From positions 11,000,216-11,064,215 of the forward strand of contig JABBOT010000007.1 in the NCBI GenBank assembly GCA_016165875.1: DNA of 64,000 bases, given 5' to 3'. The position numbers and the translations under genes were made by a program. The notes beneath the pieces are model-generated. The model worked only from the letters and a program-made list of their open reading frames with translations, was not told the origin of the DNA and did no database searches. Numbering within the stretch: position 1 is the first letter of the stretch; each line of letters starts with the position of its first letter. Positions 1 to 11,440 of the stretch are shown piece by piece. The stretch is from Acanthopleura granulata. Taxonomy: Eukaryota > Mollusca > Polyplacophora > Chitonida > Chitonidae.

Positions 1-761
1 GATTTGCTGTGGGATTAAAGGAAACTTGTTTCTTCTAGTGTGCGGCTTTGACACGTTGTGTGCAGCACACTCGAAATGACCGAGCTCTAGGATAGTAAAT
101 GGGAGAGTACAGATTTGTATTTCTGAAAGCTAAGCTGAGATAAATGAAGCAAATCTCTCGATCAGATACTTCATTTTCGACCTTATATCAAGGCTTGTCG
201 CCGGTTTAAAACAGCTCACAACGAATATATAAAAATATACCAGGCTTTGTAAATTTCCGTTTCACGGTTTATAAAACTAAACATTGTTACTACAAACTAC
301 ATAAAAGAGCATGAATAGGGTAATGAAAAGCATTAGGCAATCTGTTTATTATCGACAAAATGCAATCAGTTGGGCTAATTTTCATGATGAGTATCGACTG
401 AAAGCTCCTCGAGCTTGCCGGTAGAGACAGGACAGTCCGATATTACGCATGCGTCTTTCCATGTCAACAGCTTCATAGAATTTCCTCCACATATGCAGAT
501 AGCATCCATGTACACGTAGCACCAGACTATTCAAGGTACCCTATCATACAACAATATAAATGTATCAGACACATGTAAGGGCTCTAGAAATATTTTATAT
601 ACCCGGTAAGCTTTGAGACACGGATATAGATGTGGTGTGTTTTTAGGTAATCAGTTTGGGGGCCTACGTTTAGTTGTTCTTGCCTGAATTGTCATGGCTG
701 ATGGTTTACTTGACTAATACTTTATCCGAACGTTAATTGTCGTTCCCAGTCTGATGCAGCA

Positions 762-775
762 GGGTATATAGCTTG
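762..775 (+). promoter_or_regulatory. TATA-like box upstream of candidate exon 1
   Basis: GGTATATAG lies about 40 bases before the ATG at 806, in a spot where a TATA box would start transcription near position 795. That would leave a 5' leader of only 10-15 bases, which is short. TATA-like strings are common in AT-rich DNA, so this rests on its position alone. Confidence 0.2.
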
Positions 776-805
776 GTTGACCTTAGTTGAGCAGGAGATC
801 AGAAG

Positions 806-954
806 ATGACCCGGTTAATGGTTCGCCCTTTGAAGCACCATCTGCCCGAAGCATTACGTCACATTCTCTATAATCTTGGCGTCGAGAAACAGAAAATCTG
901 GAGACAGATTTGGTATCGATTTGCCACCTTTGACCATGAAAATTACAAATCCCT
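806..954 (+). CDS. Candidate first coding exon of an unrecognised split gene
   Basis: An ATG in fair context (AGAAGATGA) opens 49 codons plus two bases and ends at a consensus donor, CCCT|GTAAGC. An in-frame TGA at 788-790 closes the frame upstream, which supports this ATG as a true start. The peptide begins MTRLMVRPLKHHLPEAL and is basic and aromatic-rich (KIWRQIWYRF), with no signal peptide or membrane segment. The exon ends in phase 2 and the exon at 21746 begins with the one base needed, so the two join in frame across a 20.8-kb intron. Read unspliced it would stop one codon later, giving a 50-residue peptide. I do not recognise the family. Phase fit and donor are seen; linkage is inferred. 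Confidence 0.35.
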
Positions 955-1984
955 GTAAGCCTATCGTCGTTTCTGGTAATTTTACATTAATCGTTGTATG
1001 TTTTTTATAGAGTAACTATCTGAAGCAGCGGCTACTTAGTCAGTCAACCATTCTTCCCTAGTATCATGTCCTCTCCATAGATAAAAGAGACAGCAGATGT
1101 GGAGGTTGCGCGATATAGCATTCATGTTCATTCGCAGGGGAATAGTGGTAATATATAGGTGGGCTTATATGAGCAGCAACGGTTTAACTAGAAGTCTTTA
1201 AAGCACGCTTTTTTCACTAAATTAACAGAGGAGAGACAGAGAGAGAAGGTAGAAATTAGACACCCTGATTTCCAGTTTAACTGGTTAAATCCGTGGTGAG
1301 CAGCCATGTCATGTAAGCACAAGTATGGTGTTCCTCATCCCCAACCCACCCCCGGCCGCTGACCAGTGGATGTGGCGTTATAGCTACATGGAACTAGTTA
1401 AGTCCTGCTGATCGCACTATCCTAGCACTATATGGCCAAATACGTTATTGCTACATGTACACTGGACTACGGTGTAGTCCTATTGGTGGCACTATCCTAC
1501 AGCACTGTGGCTTTGTGTTCGTGTATTCTAAGCTTCAATTGGTATCCTCTAGCATGCTTGTTATTGTAAGTCCTCATTTCCAATATAAATGAATGGTAAT
1601 GACTTGTGCATGTTTAAGTTATCATTGTCTGAGAGTCACATACGTCATTTCCTGTCCGAAGCATTGCATATATGTAGAATCCCTGAATGGTTAATATTTA
1701 CATGTCACTGTGTGAATTTGGCATGCTTTGGAACGTACTCTTCTTTGAAATTTAAACTCTGCTTTCAGGTTTAAAAAAATAGGGTTTTCTATACATAAAT
1801 TCATTATTTTATGCATTTTTCAATCAACTGGCAAGTCGTCTGGTTAACATGCTTTTGGCCTATTGATATTTCATTTCAAGCTGCTTTCCACTTTCAGGAA
1901 ACACCATTACTTCCGTATATGCAACCGGTCAATTTAAACTTCATTTCAATTCAGCCATGTCCGATAATCACCATGCGGTATATT
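955..1984. other. Non-coding, no gene seen
   Basis: AT-rich unique-looking sequence after the exon-1 donor. I saw no convincing exon, RNA gene or complete mobile element. Confidence 0.5.
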
Positions 1985-2327
1985 GTGTGATGGTGGCAGT
2001 GGAGGTGTGATGGTGGCAGTGGCCGAGAGGTGTGATGGTGACAGTTGCTGACAGGTGTGATGGTGACAGCGGCCGAGAGGTATGATGATGACAGTGGCCG
2101 AGAGGTATGATAGTGACAGTGGCCGAGAGGTGTGATGTTGACGTGGCCGAGAGGTGTGATGTTGACAGTGGCTGAGAGGTGTGATGGTGACAGTGGCCGA
2201 GAGGTATGATGGTGACAGTGGCTGAGATGTGTGATGGTGACAGTGGCCGAGAGGTGTGATCGAGAGGTGTGATGGTGACAGTTACAGAGAGGTGTGATGG
2301 TGACAGTGGCCGAGAGGTGTAATGGTG
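1985..2327 (+). repeat. 25-bp minisatellite, about 13 imperfect copies
   Basis: Tandem units of about 25 bases with consensus near GAGGTGTGATGGTGACAGTG plus GCCGA. Copies differ by substitutions (GGTGGC, GATGAT, GTTGAC) and by small deletions, one of them near 2262. Unit length is not a multiple of three and no frame runs through. Confidence 0.9.
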
Positions 2328-3877
2328 ACGTCTCGACTGCAGCCGTTTCTCGTGTATAACGCCATAAACCTGTATATATTCATGTGGCTAGTTCGTTCTT
2401 CAAGGAGACTACATGCCTTTGCAACGGATTTGCTTTTGAACCCAAAGAACCATACATATACGTCTTAAAACGAGGAATGTCTGTTTCGCATGTAAAATGT
2501 TTCCTTTAAGAATCATCCTTTGAAGAACCTTTCTTGAACCTTGTATATCTTTTTTGCAATGTATAACAGTGTAAGAACAGTTTGAAACCCGCGTATAAGT
2601 TCACGAGGGATCCCACGAAGGTGGAGTGGGGAGGTATAAGTATACCACATAAGTATAATTTGCTTCATATCTGTGCATATGCATGTAGATATAAACATGG
2701 CGATGTACAATTCAAACAATGCATGTCGTGAACGATATTATCATTATAGTGAGCAATACATAGTCCTAAATTCTCATGATCAAGTGAAACTCGCCCAGTA
2801 CCATTCTGATCTCATCCCGCCAGCATACAACAAGGCCGTATAACACTCCCCTTGCCGCACACACGTCGTGTTCATAAGAGCAGTTCACATCACCTCCAGA
2901 TCACGTTTACAAGTTCTGACATGGAGTGCATCACGATTGGAAATGAAGTTAAGCCCGGGAGTTCCGCTTTAATCGACGGGTCTCGTCTAGGGCTTAGACC
3001 CTGTTAAAATCGCTTTTGTCCGACACGACTGGCTTCCCACGCCTCCCGGCGTATGTCCGCGGTAAAACCTGTCCATTAATCCATGTGTGTGAGGGTGTGT
3101 GTGTGTGTTCCGATATCAAACACCTCTGCGTTAGCTACGTTTCCGTGTCTGTATGTCGAGAAACAAAAACAGTCAAACAAGGGTTATTCAAGTCCTGCGA
3201 AATTTTCTTGCAAAAAATAAAATAAATAAAAAAATCGACCACGCGCGGCAAAAACCCAATCACTATCCGGTTACGAAACATCGTGAGGACCTCTGTCTGT
3301 TGTTCTTACGTAATGTTAAATTTTGTGTGGTAACTAAGCAGAAAATTAAAGCTAGCAAGGCTTATGTGGCCATGATGACAAACAACGATCGACGACGCTC
3401 TTGTGGCCATGTAGGCGTCTGGGCGTGCTCGGCGAAGGCCAGTTGTCTTTCACTTGTATCAAGAGGGCATTTCTTCATGTGCATCACATTTGGGCACGGC
3501 CCGCCGTAATTTGTCAAAGGTCGGGGGTTTATCTGAGCACTCCGGTTTCCTCTCCCAACTGAGCTGACCGCCTTCGTATAATTGACAAATTCTTGAATAT
3601 GACATTAATCAACAATAAACAATAAATAAATGAACGAATAAATATACGAATAGAAAACCTTACATTTAGCAAACGCCGCGATTTAAATGATTTGACAGTT
3701 CTTTGTGACGTTTTCCTAGATCTGTAAGCCTGAAGTTTACCTAAGAATATAACCGTATACTTCAATATAAGATTGAAGCTAACAGGAGACGTTCGCTCTA
3801 TTTTTACATTGATCGTGCTGCTTAACTAAATTAGTTCTCTATAGAAATGGCATTTGGAATATTTATTCATTTTTTTT
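2328..3877. other. Non-coding, short GT run only
   Basis: No supported gene. A short impure GT run sits near 3087-3108. Open frames here are short and lack splice signals that fit together. Confidence 0.45.
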
Positions 3878-4022
3878 GATTGGTGTTTCACGCGGTACTC
3901 AAGAATATTTCACTTATAGGTCGGTGGCCAGCATTATGGTGGGAGGAAACCGGACAATGCCCGAGGGGAATCCACGTCCATCCGCAAGCTGCTGGCGGAA
4001 TTTCCCACGTACGTTCGGAGAA
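3878..4022 (-). mobile_element. SINE-A copy, 5'-truncated
   Basis: On the minus strand this is the 3' half of the window's main SINE family. It has the GATTGGTGTTTCACGC tail complement, the ACTCAAGAATATTTCACTTA block and the GTGGGAGGAAACC block, and breaks off after the CCCACGTACG block. The tRNA-like head is missing, as expected for an insertion that stopped early. Confidence 0.85.
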
Positions 4023-5086
4023 GCATTTGGAATAGTATTTTCGAAATAGTATTAGAAAAGAATAGTAGTAGAACGAAATTTAATAGAAATTTGCCGCAGA
4101 CGTTAATCCTTGAGCTCCTGGGTGTGTTCTGCCAATGGAGCTTATTAACTTTACAGTGTACGCTATCAGGTTGACAAATGCATATTTGCTTTTGTGCCTG
4201 TGATGAATATCTTGTTATGTCCATTTTTTCACCCGTCTCACAGACCACTCACCTCAGCGGTTTACTGTTTCACTTCGATGCAGGAGGAGCCTTGACCAAA
4301 ATGTGCAGTGTAGGTATATAATACGACCCGGTTACACGTCACCGTCAACTAGGTCATCCAATGAAATTTCTGAGCACAAAAACTTTCAGTTAAATATATA
4401 GTTATTCAAGTCTGCACATTTAAGAGATATAATTTGATTGGTCACAACATATCTTTCCTCAGACACTTCATTGCTCTAAATGAGTTTCATATACTTTAAC
4501 TGAACTGGAATTACCCACCAAAGATGCTAGAATCAACCCTAATCGCATAAAGGGATGACCTCTAGCGCATAACTAGATTGCGAACATTATGTGTTCGGCG
4601 CTGGGCACAGTATGTCCAGCGGACAATCTCCTGGCTTTAATTCCTAAAATGGAATCAGCCATATTGCCCTTTGTCGAGACAGCCGTCTTAACATTTTACA
4701 TGTTGTCTCGATAAAAAAATAAATAAGGGAAGGGCCAGGCGAAGCACCTTTCCAGCCAAATGGCAATTGACCCCAAAGGCGAGCTCTTGTGTTGCTCTCT
4801 GGAATGCAGGAATACTACGTAAACAGCTTGGCCATAAATCGCCACCCCGAATGCAGAAATCACCTAACAGACGACACAGACTGGGCATAAGTTTAATTTA
4901 GGCTGGAAAGGTTCCTCATGAGACGCTCAACGATTTCATATTTGAATGGCACGATTTCCGGCATTTGATTGACCAGGTCGGGATTGCACACGTACATCAT
5001 ATGTAATGCAACGTGCGGTCTATGTTTTATTCGATTACCACGACTTCTCTCGTTTTGCAGCATTCATGCATTCTCAAAGTTTTTAC
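4023..5086. other. Non-coding, nothing recognised
   Basis: No exon with fitting splice sites, RNA gene or repeat family was recognised here. Confidence 0.4.
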
Positions 5087-5180
5087 GAATTTATGGTGTT
5101 CAAATCAAAAGAACAACACCTGCACAAAGGTTTTATGTGAATGTGAATGTGAATTGAAGCGAAGGTTTCAAGTTTCAAGT
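5087..5180 (+). repeat. Direct repeat, first copy (pair with 5459-5552)
   Basis: About 90 bases, from the TTATGG(T/G)GTTCAAATC block to the GGTTTCAAG block, recur nearly unchanged 372 bases downstream. Each copy carries GTGAATGTGAATGTGAATTG. The bases just after this copy (GTTTATTCAAAGGGCCACAA) are not in the second copy. Confidence 0.85.
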
Positions 5181-5458
5181 TCGTTTATTCAAAGGGCCAC
5201 AAGGTGGCACGGGTAAGTTACATGAATAGTTTTAGCATGTATTGATATATACTGTGTTTTCAGTGGTAAGTTTAACTTTACAGGCAATTGCCTTAAACCT
5301 ACGCTATACACATTACAGTAACTACGCTTTCCAAAAATACGGCATACATTTTGAAAAAAAAAAAAAAAACAAACAGTGAATCTCTTAAAGATAAATATTG
5401 TTTTGTTTTAGTTACACATTTAGCATATTTTTGATACCAGTAAATATTTACTAAAAAC

Positions 5459-5552
5459 GCATTTATGGGGTTCAAATCAAAAGAACAACACCTGCACGAA
5501 GGTTTTATGTGAATGTGAATGTGAATTGAAGTGAAGGTTTCAAGCTTCATGT
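5459..5552 (+). repeat. Direct repeat, second copy (pair with 5087-5180)
   Basis: Near-identical to the first copy apart from a few substitutions (CACGAAGG for CACAAAGG, AAGTGAAGG for AAGCGAAGG). The interval between the copies holds an A run at about 5354-5369, which suggests a retroposed segment between or within the duplication. Confidence 0.85.
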
Positions 5553-5636
5553 GTGAAGACTAAACTGCAGGGATTTTACAAATTCAAGTTTGTTATATTT
5601 GCCTTTTAGCCATTTCAGGGGGCACGAATGACTCTT

Positions 5637-5730
5637 CATCGTGTTTCCGGTTTCTCTAACACAGCGTATCCCATGGCGTCGTATAAGAATACCAGAGTAA
5701 AAGTTCATTCATAGATTTCTCAAGCGATCA
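5637..5730 (+). repeat. Dispersed repeat of unknown family (matches 45152-45245)
   Basis: The core TTTCCGGTTTCTCTAA, then CATATCCCATGGC-like and ATAAGAAT blocks, is shared with the copy 39.5 kb away on the same strand. Similarity decays on both sides, so the ends are not defined. No coding capacity or terminal repeat is evident. Confidence 0.7.
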
Positions 5731-6134
5731 GAAGGAAACGGCTTTGGTCGTTTACGTCTTTTTCCAATTGAATTAGTTGTTGTCTTTTCATTTAAGCACG
5801 CAGTTCTATGTTAAAGTCTATTAACTGCAACATACCATACTAGTAACGAGATACAGTGTTAAACTCTGCATAACTAATTGTCAGTGTGATTTACTATAAT
5901 ATTAATTTCAAACTCTTAAACACACGCAAGTAAATTTAAAACGCAACACATTTTCAAGGATAAATTATTATTATTATTGAATATATTGGTCCATTCATTC
6001 CCTGGGATACACTCATTTCCGGAGTTGCGATTATATTTCCTTCATTTTTTTATATTTCATTTTGTACTGTATATATATTTGCGCATAATTCCCTACCAAA
6101 CAGGACAAATTCTCGGTAAATTTGGCATTTATTC

Positions 6135-6351
6135 GGGACCCTCCGTGGCCAAGGCGTTAGCACAGCGCAATGATCCAGGAGCCTGTTACCAGTGCGGTTG
6201 CTGTGAGTTCAAGTCCATCTCCTGCTGACCTCCTCTTCGGTCGTACGTTGGAAGGTCTGCCGGCAGTCGTGGGTTTTCTCTCACTTAAGTGGTTGCTGCC
6301 GTCAAATGAAATATTCTTGAGTACGGCGTAAAACATAAATCAAATAAATAA
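6135..6351 (+). mobile_element. SINE-A copy, near full length
   Basis: The order is: a tRNA-like head (CCTCCGTGGCCAAGGCGTTAG, in the box-A position), box-B-like GTGAGTTCAAGTCC, a body with TCGGTCGTACG and AAGGTCTGCC, then AAATATTCTTGAGTACGGCG and an AAAT-type tail. The body has an internal deletion where other copies carry the CCCGG/TTTCCTCCCACC block. Confidence 0.9.
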
Positions 6352-8483
6352 ACCAATGAATGAATGAATAAATCAATCTGGTATTTCAATATCTCGATAT
6401 TTTATGTCATTATCAAGAAAACACTTACAGGTCTCTGTGATCATAAGTGAAAGCACTGTTCAGACCTATTGATTAAAACGTTTATACATAGTGAATTTTT
6501 CCACGTGCAAATACTCCCTCATAAAATAATCAACGCAACCAGCTATGAGTTTATAAGACTTGTAATATGACTTTAAAAATGATACTCAGGTTTGTAAAGT
6601 GGAATCCGGAGCATAAGCATGAAAATAGATATGTAGGCCTAATCAATATAAGAACACAATCGGAAGCTTCTGTTACGGTTTTGACATGCCTGTACCTATG
6701 ATGATACCTTCGATATAGCACCTATATTTCAAGTAAGCAGTCTTAAAAATACATGAGTTGAGAGCAATTATTTGCGCAAGACATTTTCCCAAACCAACCA
6801 AAAGATGGCCATAAAATTACATCTACAGCATACGGCAGACGATGAGGGATTACAACGATGGCCTTTCACGGGCACCGTACATAATACATCATGCTGATTC
6901 CACTAATGCTCGAGGTCAGCCATAAGCCCACAGGCACCGTCCGCAATACACACTCGTCCGTGGGCCAGGGAGCATTATAGAATGAGGGTCCGAATACCGC
7001 GACAGGAATTAACTGCCGCTTTTCCGACACACAATATCGTCTGATTAATCGGATCGATTTTAAGATTTATTTCCAAAGACTGGGAGAATTGCCACATCGG
7101 CTCGCGGATGGTGGTCGCCTGCGCTCTTTTTTTTTTTTTTTTTTTTTGATTGGTTTTTGTTAAGCGAATACATAAATCTAAACGTTTGAACTTTACTTAT
7201 GTGCAGGAGTAAGTCAATTAATCAATCAGCAGGCCTAATATTGACGGTGACTGGTTCAGCATGTGCGCGAAATGGGTTCAGAAATGTCCTTATGTAACAT
7301 CTTCATATATATTACAGTTGAAATAAGCCACTATTATAGAACATGCCCCAACACTATATTGGCTTCAACCGCTGATAATAGCTCTGTAGAGCGGTTTCAG
7401 TCTTGATTGCGAGAGTTTTATTGATGGCGTCTGGCTTTTCTTGAATATATACACCGTTGCTTGGAACCGTAACGACAATGGATGGCATTTAATCGATAAG
7501 TATTGGCTAAATGTTCTCCAAAGTAATACGCACGACTTCCTATATGAACGTTTAATGCACTAAACGACATTGATTTTTTTTCTTTCTTGTGCCAGCTTTG
7601 AAGATTGAACCAGATATCTTTTTGATGTAGGTCTGTGAGCCATAGCAGAGTTATTCCCCTTCCACTTAGAAATGGATATTGTCGCTGTGAAGACATAGAT
7701 CTAAGTATATATGAATACCTGTAAAAATTACCTGCCCTTGTACTCCCCTAACCCAGGCATGTATGAAATACAAGAAAGGGTTCTTCTCACTTATCCCAAA
7801 TACACGTTTTGATAAGGCTATGGTATATTTTACTAAAAAGCTACATTGCGAAAAGCTTTAGCAAACGTCTGTCTGAAATATTGTAAATGTATCTTTCCAT
7901 TGTATTAATAAACAATTACATATTTAATAAAATATTGTTAGAAGTTTACTTGTATACATGGTTTGTTCCCCCGAGAATAGTAAAAGTTTGCATATTAAGG
8001 TAAACTATGGCTAGCCTTTAACAAAGTACAGTAAAACTGTCTCTAAGAGCTAGAGTTGTTAGCACGGCCACAACTTAAAATCAGTCTCGCGGTGCTATGA
8101 TGTGAATTTCAATATCGCTACCACAGTGGGATGAGTACACGACTTCGCCAGTCTTCACCAGGTAATATTTGCTTTTTTTCACTCTTAAGCTGTTCAAATA
8201 TAATAGTTTAAATTGAAAGTCCATATGCTACACACAGTAGTAGTCTTCAGGATAAATGACGTCATGAAATTTGCATCCACAAACGCCTCTATGAAGATAT
8301 AAGCTAATAGCATTTAAATACCATGCCACGCCCATTACATAAATGTACCTATATAAAAGGCATTTAATCGTCTATGTTTTACACTGCTCTATAATTGTTA
8401 AAAGTTGGCGAATTACTGTTCCGTTGTGTGTATATTTACTTAGTGTTCTAGATTTACCCAACACAATAAACGATGTGTCCATT
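6352..8483. other. Non-coding, SINE-tail remnant only
   Basis: No gene seen. A 21-base T run at 7127-7147 followed by GATTGGTTTTT resembles the extreme 3' end of a minus-strand SINE-A that broke off almost at once. The rest is AT-rich and unassigned. Confidence 0.4.
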
Positions 8484-8761
8484 TATACAATGTCGGGGGA
8501 GTCCTCCGTGGCTCAGTCGGTTAGCGCGCAAACCCAGTGCAATGACGGAAGCCTCCCACCAATGCGCTGTGAGTTCAAGCCCAGTTCATGCTGGCTTCCT
8601 CTCCGGCCGTATGTGGGAAGGTCTGCCAGCAATCTGCGGATGGTCATGGGTTTCCCCCGGACTCTGCCCGGTTTCCTCCCACCGTCGTATAAGTGAAATA
8701 TTCTTGAGTATGGCGTTAAACACCAATCAAAAAAAAAAAATAAATAACGGTATACAATGTC
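8484..8761 (+). mobile_element. SINE-A copy, full length with 11-bp target-site duplication
   Basis: The element at about 8495-8750 is flanked by identical TATACAATGTC at 8484-8494 and 8751-8761. It opens with CCTCCGTGGCTCAGTCGGTTA (box-A-like), has GTGAGTTCAAGCCC (box-B-like), the conserved CCTCTCCGGCCGTA and GGTTTCCTCCCACC blocks, and ends AACACCAATC plus an A-rich tail. The perfect duplication indicates a fairly recent, LINE-driven insertion. Confidence 0.95.
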
Positions 8762-9218
8762 AACCAAAACAAGCAAATATGGCCCATCAAAATACGGTTT
8801 TAGATGTCCAGCCACAGAAGCCTAAATTAATTTGTTGATGGGATCTTTATTGATATTAAAGAATGAAATGCGAGATAGAGTTACAGGCTTTATAAAGCTA
8901 ATGATGTCATACGATGGGGGATTAGTTTCTCTGAAAACAGCTGGATAAGTGAGTAAACAACAATGTCTGTCTGCTGCTTTTCAGTGGCACAAACCAAATA
9001 TACATAGTTTTATGCTTATTTAATCAAATCCCGATTTATAATTTAAGTAGCTATCACCAACTGTCTAAACCCAGAGTGAGCTTTTGCTTACGATGGTAAG
9101 GTTTACTTATACTTAGATCTTAAAAGCAGGCCGCTTAAGTTAATAAAGGTTTAGTTACTTTAAGAAAAGCCATGTCCAACTAAGTAAGTAAACATTACAA
9201 AGAAATACTTACCTTAGT
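8762..9218. other. Non-coding, nothing recognised
   Basis: AT-rich sequence between a SINE and the foldback element. No feature supported. Confidence 0.4.
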
Positions 9219-9757
9219 ACATTGTAAAATGACCAACGCCCAATACGTTTAATCGGTGATTAAACATAAAACAAGCGTGTTTAATAAATATGCACGTATA
9301 TTTAAGTATTAAACATAAGTGTCTGAAACATGGATATAGGCCTATACTATAAAGCTATAATCTGTAAGTGTGTGATATCTGATACATAAAAGTGTTTATA
9401 CGTTAAACATCGACATTTACAGTGTACATATTTACTAATTGGTTTATTAACGTGGTTGCAGCTGAGTGGCACCGGTACCTTTTTATCTAAACCTTAACTC
9501 AAACCTTTTTGCAGTGTACTGACACACTTTATGAAGTTCTAAGACTTGTGCGTTTTAAACAAATGCAAAATTGACTGCACTGTACATTTCGATGTTTAAC
9601 TTATAAACACTTTTAAGTATCAGACATTAAACACTTGAGGATTATATTATAGGCCTTTAGTGTTTTAGACATACATGTTTAATACTTAAATATATGTGTG
9701 TATTTATTAAACATGTTTCTTTGAAGTTTAATCACCCATTTAGGTCATTCTACAGTC
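9219..9757. mobile_element. Foldback DNA element with about 200-bp inverted arms
   Basis: The left arm (about 9221-9428) and the reverse complement of the right arm (about 9577-9757) align along their length. Shared blocks, in order, are TGTAAAATGACC/TGTAGAATGACC, GGTGATTAAAC, GTTTAATAAATA, TATTTAAGTATTAAACAT, AGGCCTATA, CTGATAC and AAAAGTGTTTATA. A spacer of about 150 bases separates the arms and no transposase is present. It is a non-autonomous MITE or foldback element. Its termini resemble those of the shorter MITE family elsewhere in the window. Confidence 0.85.
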
Positions 9758-10256
9758 TGATAAGAATGTAAATAATCTGATATAATTTATATTTATAGCC
9801 ACAGATAGTTTCGCAAGGAAAAAAAATGGGATTATACTTGGTGGAATTCCCAATGGTGAAATTGGGTAAATTCAACGGAAACTGTCGGAGATTATGTTGT
9901 TGAGGACGCTAACATAACACATCTTGTGAATCTGTTTGAATCAGGGTAGTATCCCTTCTGTTTTGTGTATCAATAAATCATGAGTATTGACTGGTGAACT
10001 CATTTTCTTTCAAATCGTTGTCTATACTCACCAATCACCATATCAGTGTACAGAAAATGAAATTAAAATACTTTTCTAATGTTAAATTCATAATGTTAAA
10101 CGCCATATATAGGCAGAGCATGTCAACTGGGTTGATAAGCTTTGATATACGCTTGTCGTCGACACGCAGAAGTCATTTTTCTGTTGATGTCATTATTATA
10201 TTTTGAAAAAAAAAAGCAACATGCTTGACAGTGGGCGTGGAGAGTATACTAATAGT
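9758..10256. other. Non-coding, nothing recognised
   Basis: No feature supported except a short A run at 10206-10215. Confidence 0.35.
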
Positions 10257-10495
10257 TTATTGTACAATATAGCAACAGCACCCGCATACGCCAGTACCTC
10301 GAGGCAGTGAGGCGGCCACAAAGTCTAGGAAATGAACACACCAGATGTAGCCACGGGGGTCAGCACCCATGCTGTCATACCACAGGCTACTGTACACTAT
10401 TGCCTTCGCCAATAAACTACATTGTATCTCTGAAATGAAACAGAATCTCCTAAAACGAAATCTGAAACCACACTGCCGTAAGATCATAAGTATAT
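10257..10495 (-). CDS. Possible terminal exon of an unrecognised minus-strand gene
   Basis: Read on the minus strand, a good acceptor (TTTATTTTATCTTTTGCAG) opens a frame of 78 codons ending in TAA at 10257-10259. The stop overlaps an AATAAA at 10256-10261, so any mRNA would have almost no 3' leader after the stop. The peptide contains GADPRGYIWCVHFLDF and a cysteine cluster CGCCCY. I do not recognise it and found no upstream exon with a matching phase. It may instead be the 3' end of a non-coding transcript, or chance. Confidence 0.25.
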
Positions 10496-11186
10496 CTGCA
10501 AAAGATAAAATAAATTGCATTTATTAGATTTATATTATATAAGAAACTTGAGAACAAACATTTTGGATTCCACCCATTACTCAGATTGACGCCCGTTTTG
10601 GAATAACTATGACGTCACCCGAACCAATGGACAAGTCTTCTAGCCGAAAGCAAGCTTATGGAGTTTAACATTATTAATTACAAAAAAGTAGTTTAAACTG
10701 ATCACTCCTTGCAATATAATATGGACTTCCAACATCTCATAGTGTAGAGCGTGTGATGTTATGTGCCAAAATTTAAAGGAATTTGGTGGTGAGTATCAGT
10801 GACCTAACAGAGACGCGAGTCTAGGTATTCTCGCTCTGCCAAATGTCATTTCTTCATCTCTTCACGGTTGACTGGCATCTTTAAATGTTCAAATACTAGG
10901 TGTAAGCCATATTGATGCTTGCAGAGTTCAGCTGTAATTTGCGAAAAAGTAAGGCAAGGTACCTTTTTATTATCTTAATTTATTTTTGTCAACTGCCATG
11001 AGTATTTTTTATTGAAATTCTGATAGTTTATACCGGAGTAAAAATAAAATCATGTATGTGCCGTTATATCCGCTATAAGTGTGGGTGGGTGTTATGTACG
11101 TATGTTTGGGTTTAGCGTCGTGTACTCTTCAAGTCACATGACGAAGAGGAGCTCTTAGAATATGTATATACCGGTGCTGTCTTCTT
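10496..11186. other. Non-coding, nothing recognised
   Basis: No exon, RNA gene or repeat family recognised. Confidence 0.35.
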
Positions 11187-11440
11187 ATGGCAGGGCGAGT
11201 CTATGCCGCCAAAGTACTGCCTCCACTGGAACATCATGCCGAAGACACCAGACAGAACACCCAACCCAGTAAGATTATACTGACACCGGCCGACCAGTCC
11301 TGTGTCCTTGCTCTAACCTCTCAACGCTTAGCATCAAGCGAGGCAGCAACAAGTACCATTTATGAAGTCTTTGATTTGAACCATCCTGAGATTGATCCTC
11401 TAGGCGGACGCTCTCACCACCATCCAGACCACCGCGTAAG
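11187..11440 (-). mobile_element. SINE-B copy
   Basis: Minus-strand copy of a second tRNA-like SINE family. Reading the plus strand, the body blocks are CCACTGGAACATCATGCC, GAAGACACCAGACA, GCTCTAACCTCTCA and GCAACAAGTACCATTT. A degenerate tRNA-like head follows at the right end (GGACGCTCTCACCAC). Three other copies in the window share the same order of blocks. Confidence 0.8.

Noticed and set aside
8343..8838. Overlapping frames of 100-121 codons on both strands
   Set aside because: They are translations of a SINE-A copy with a clear target-site duplication.
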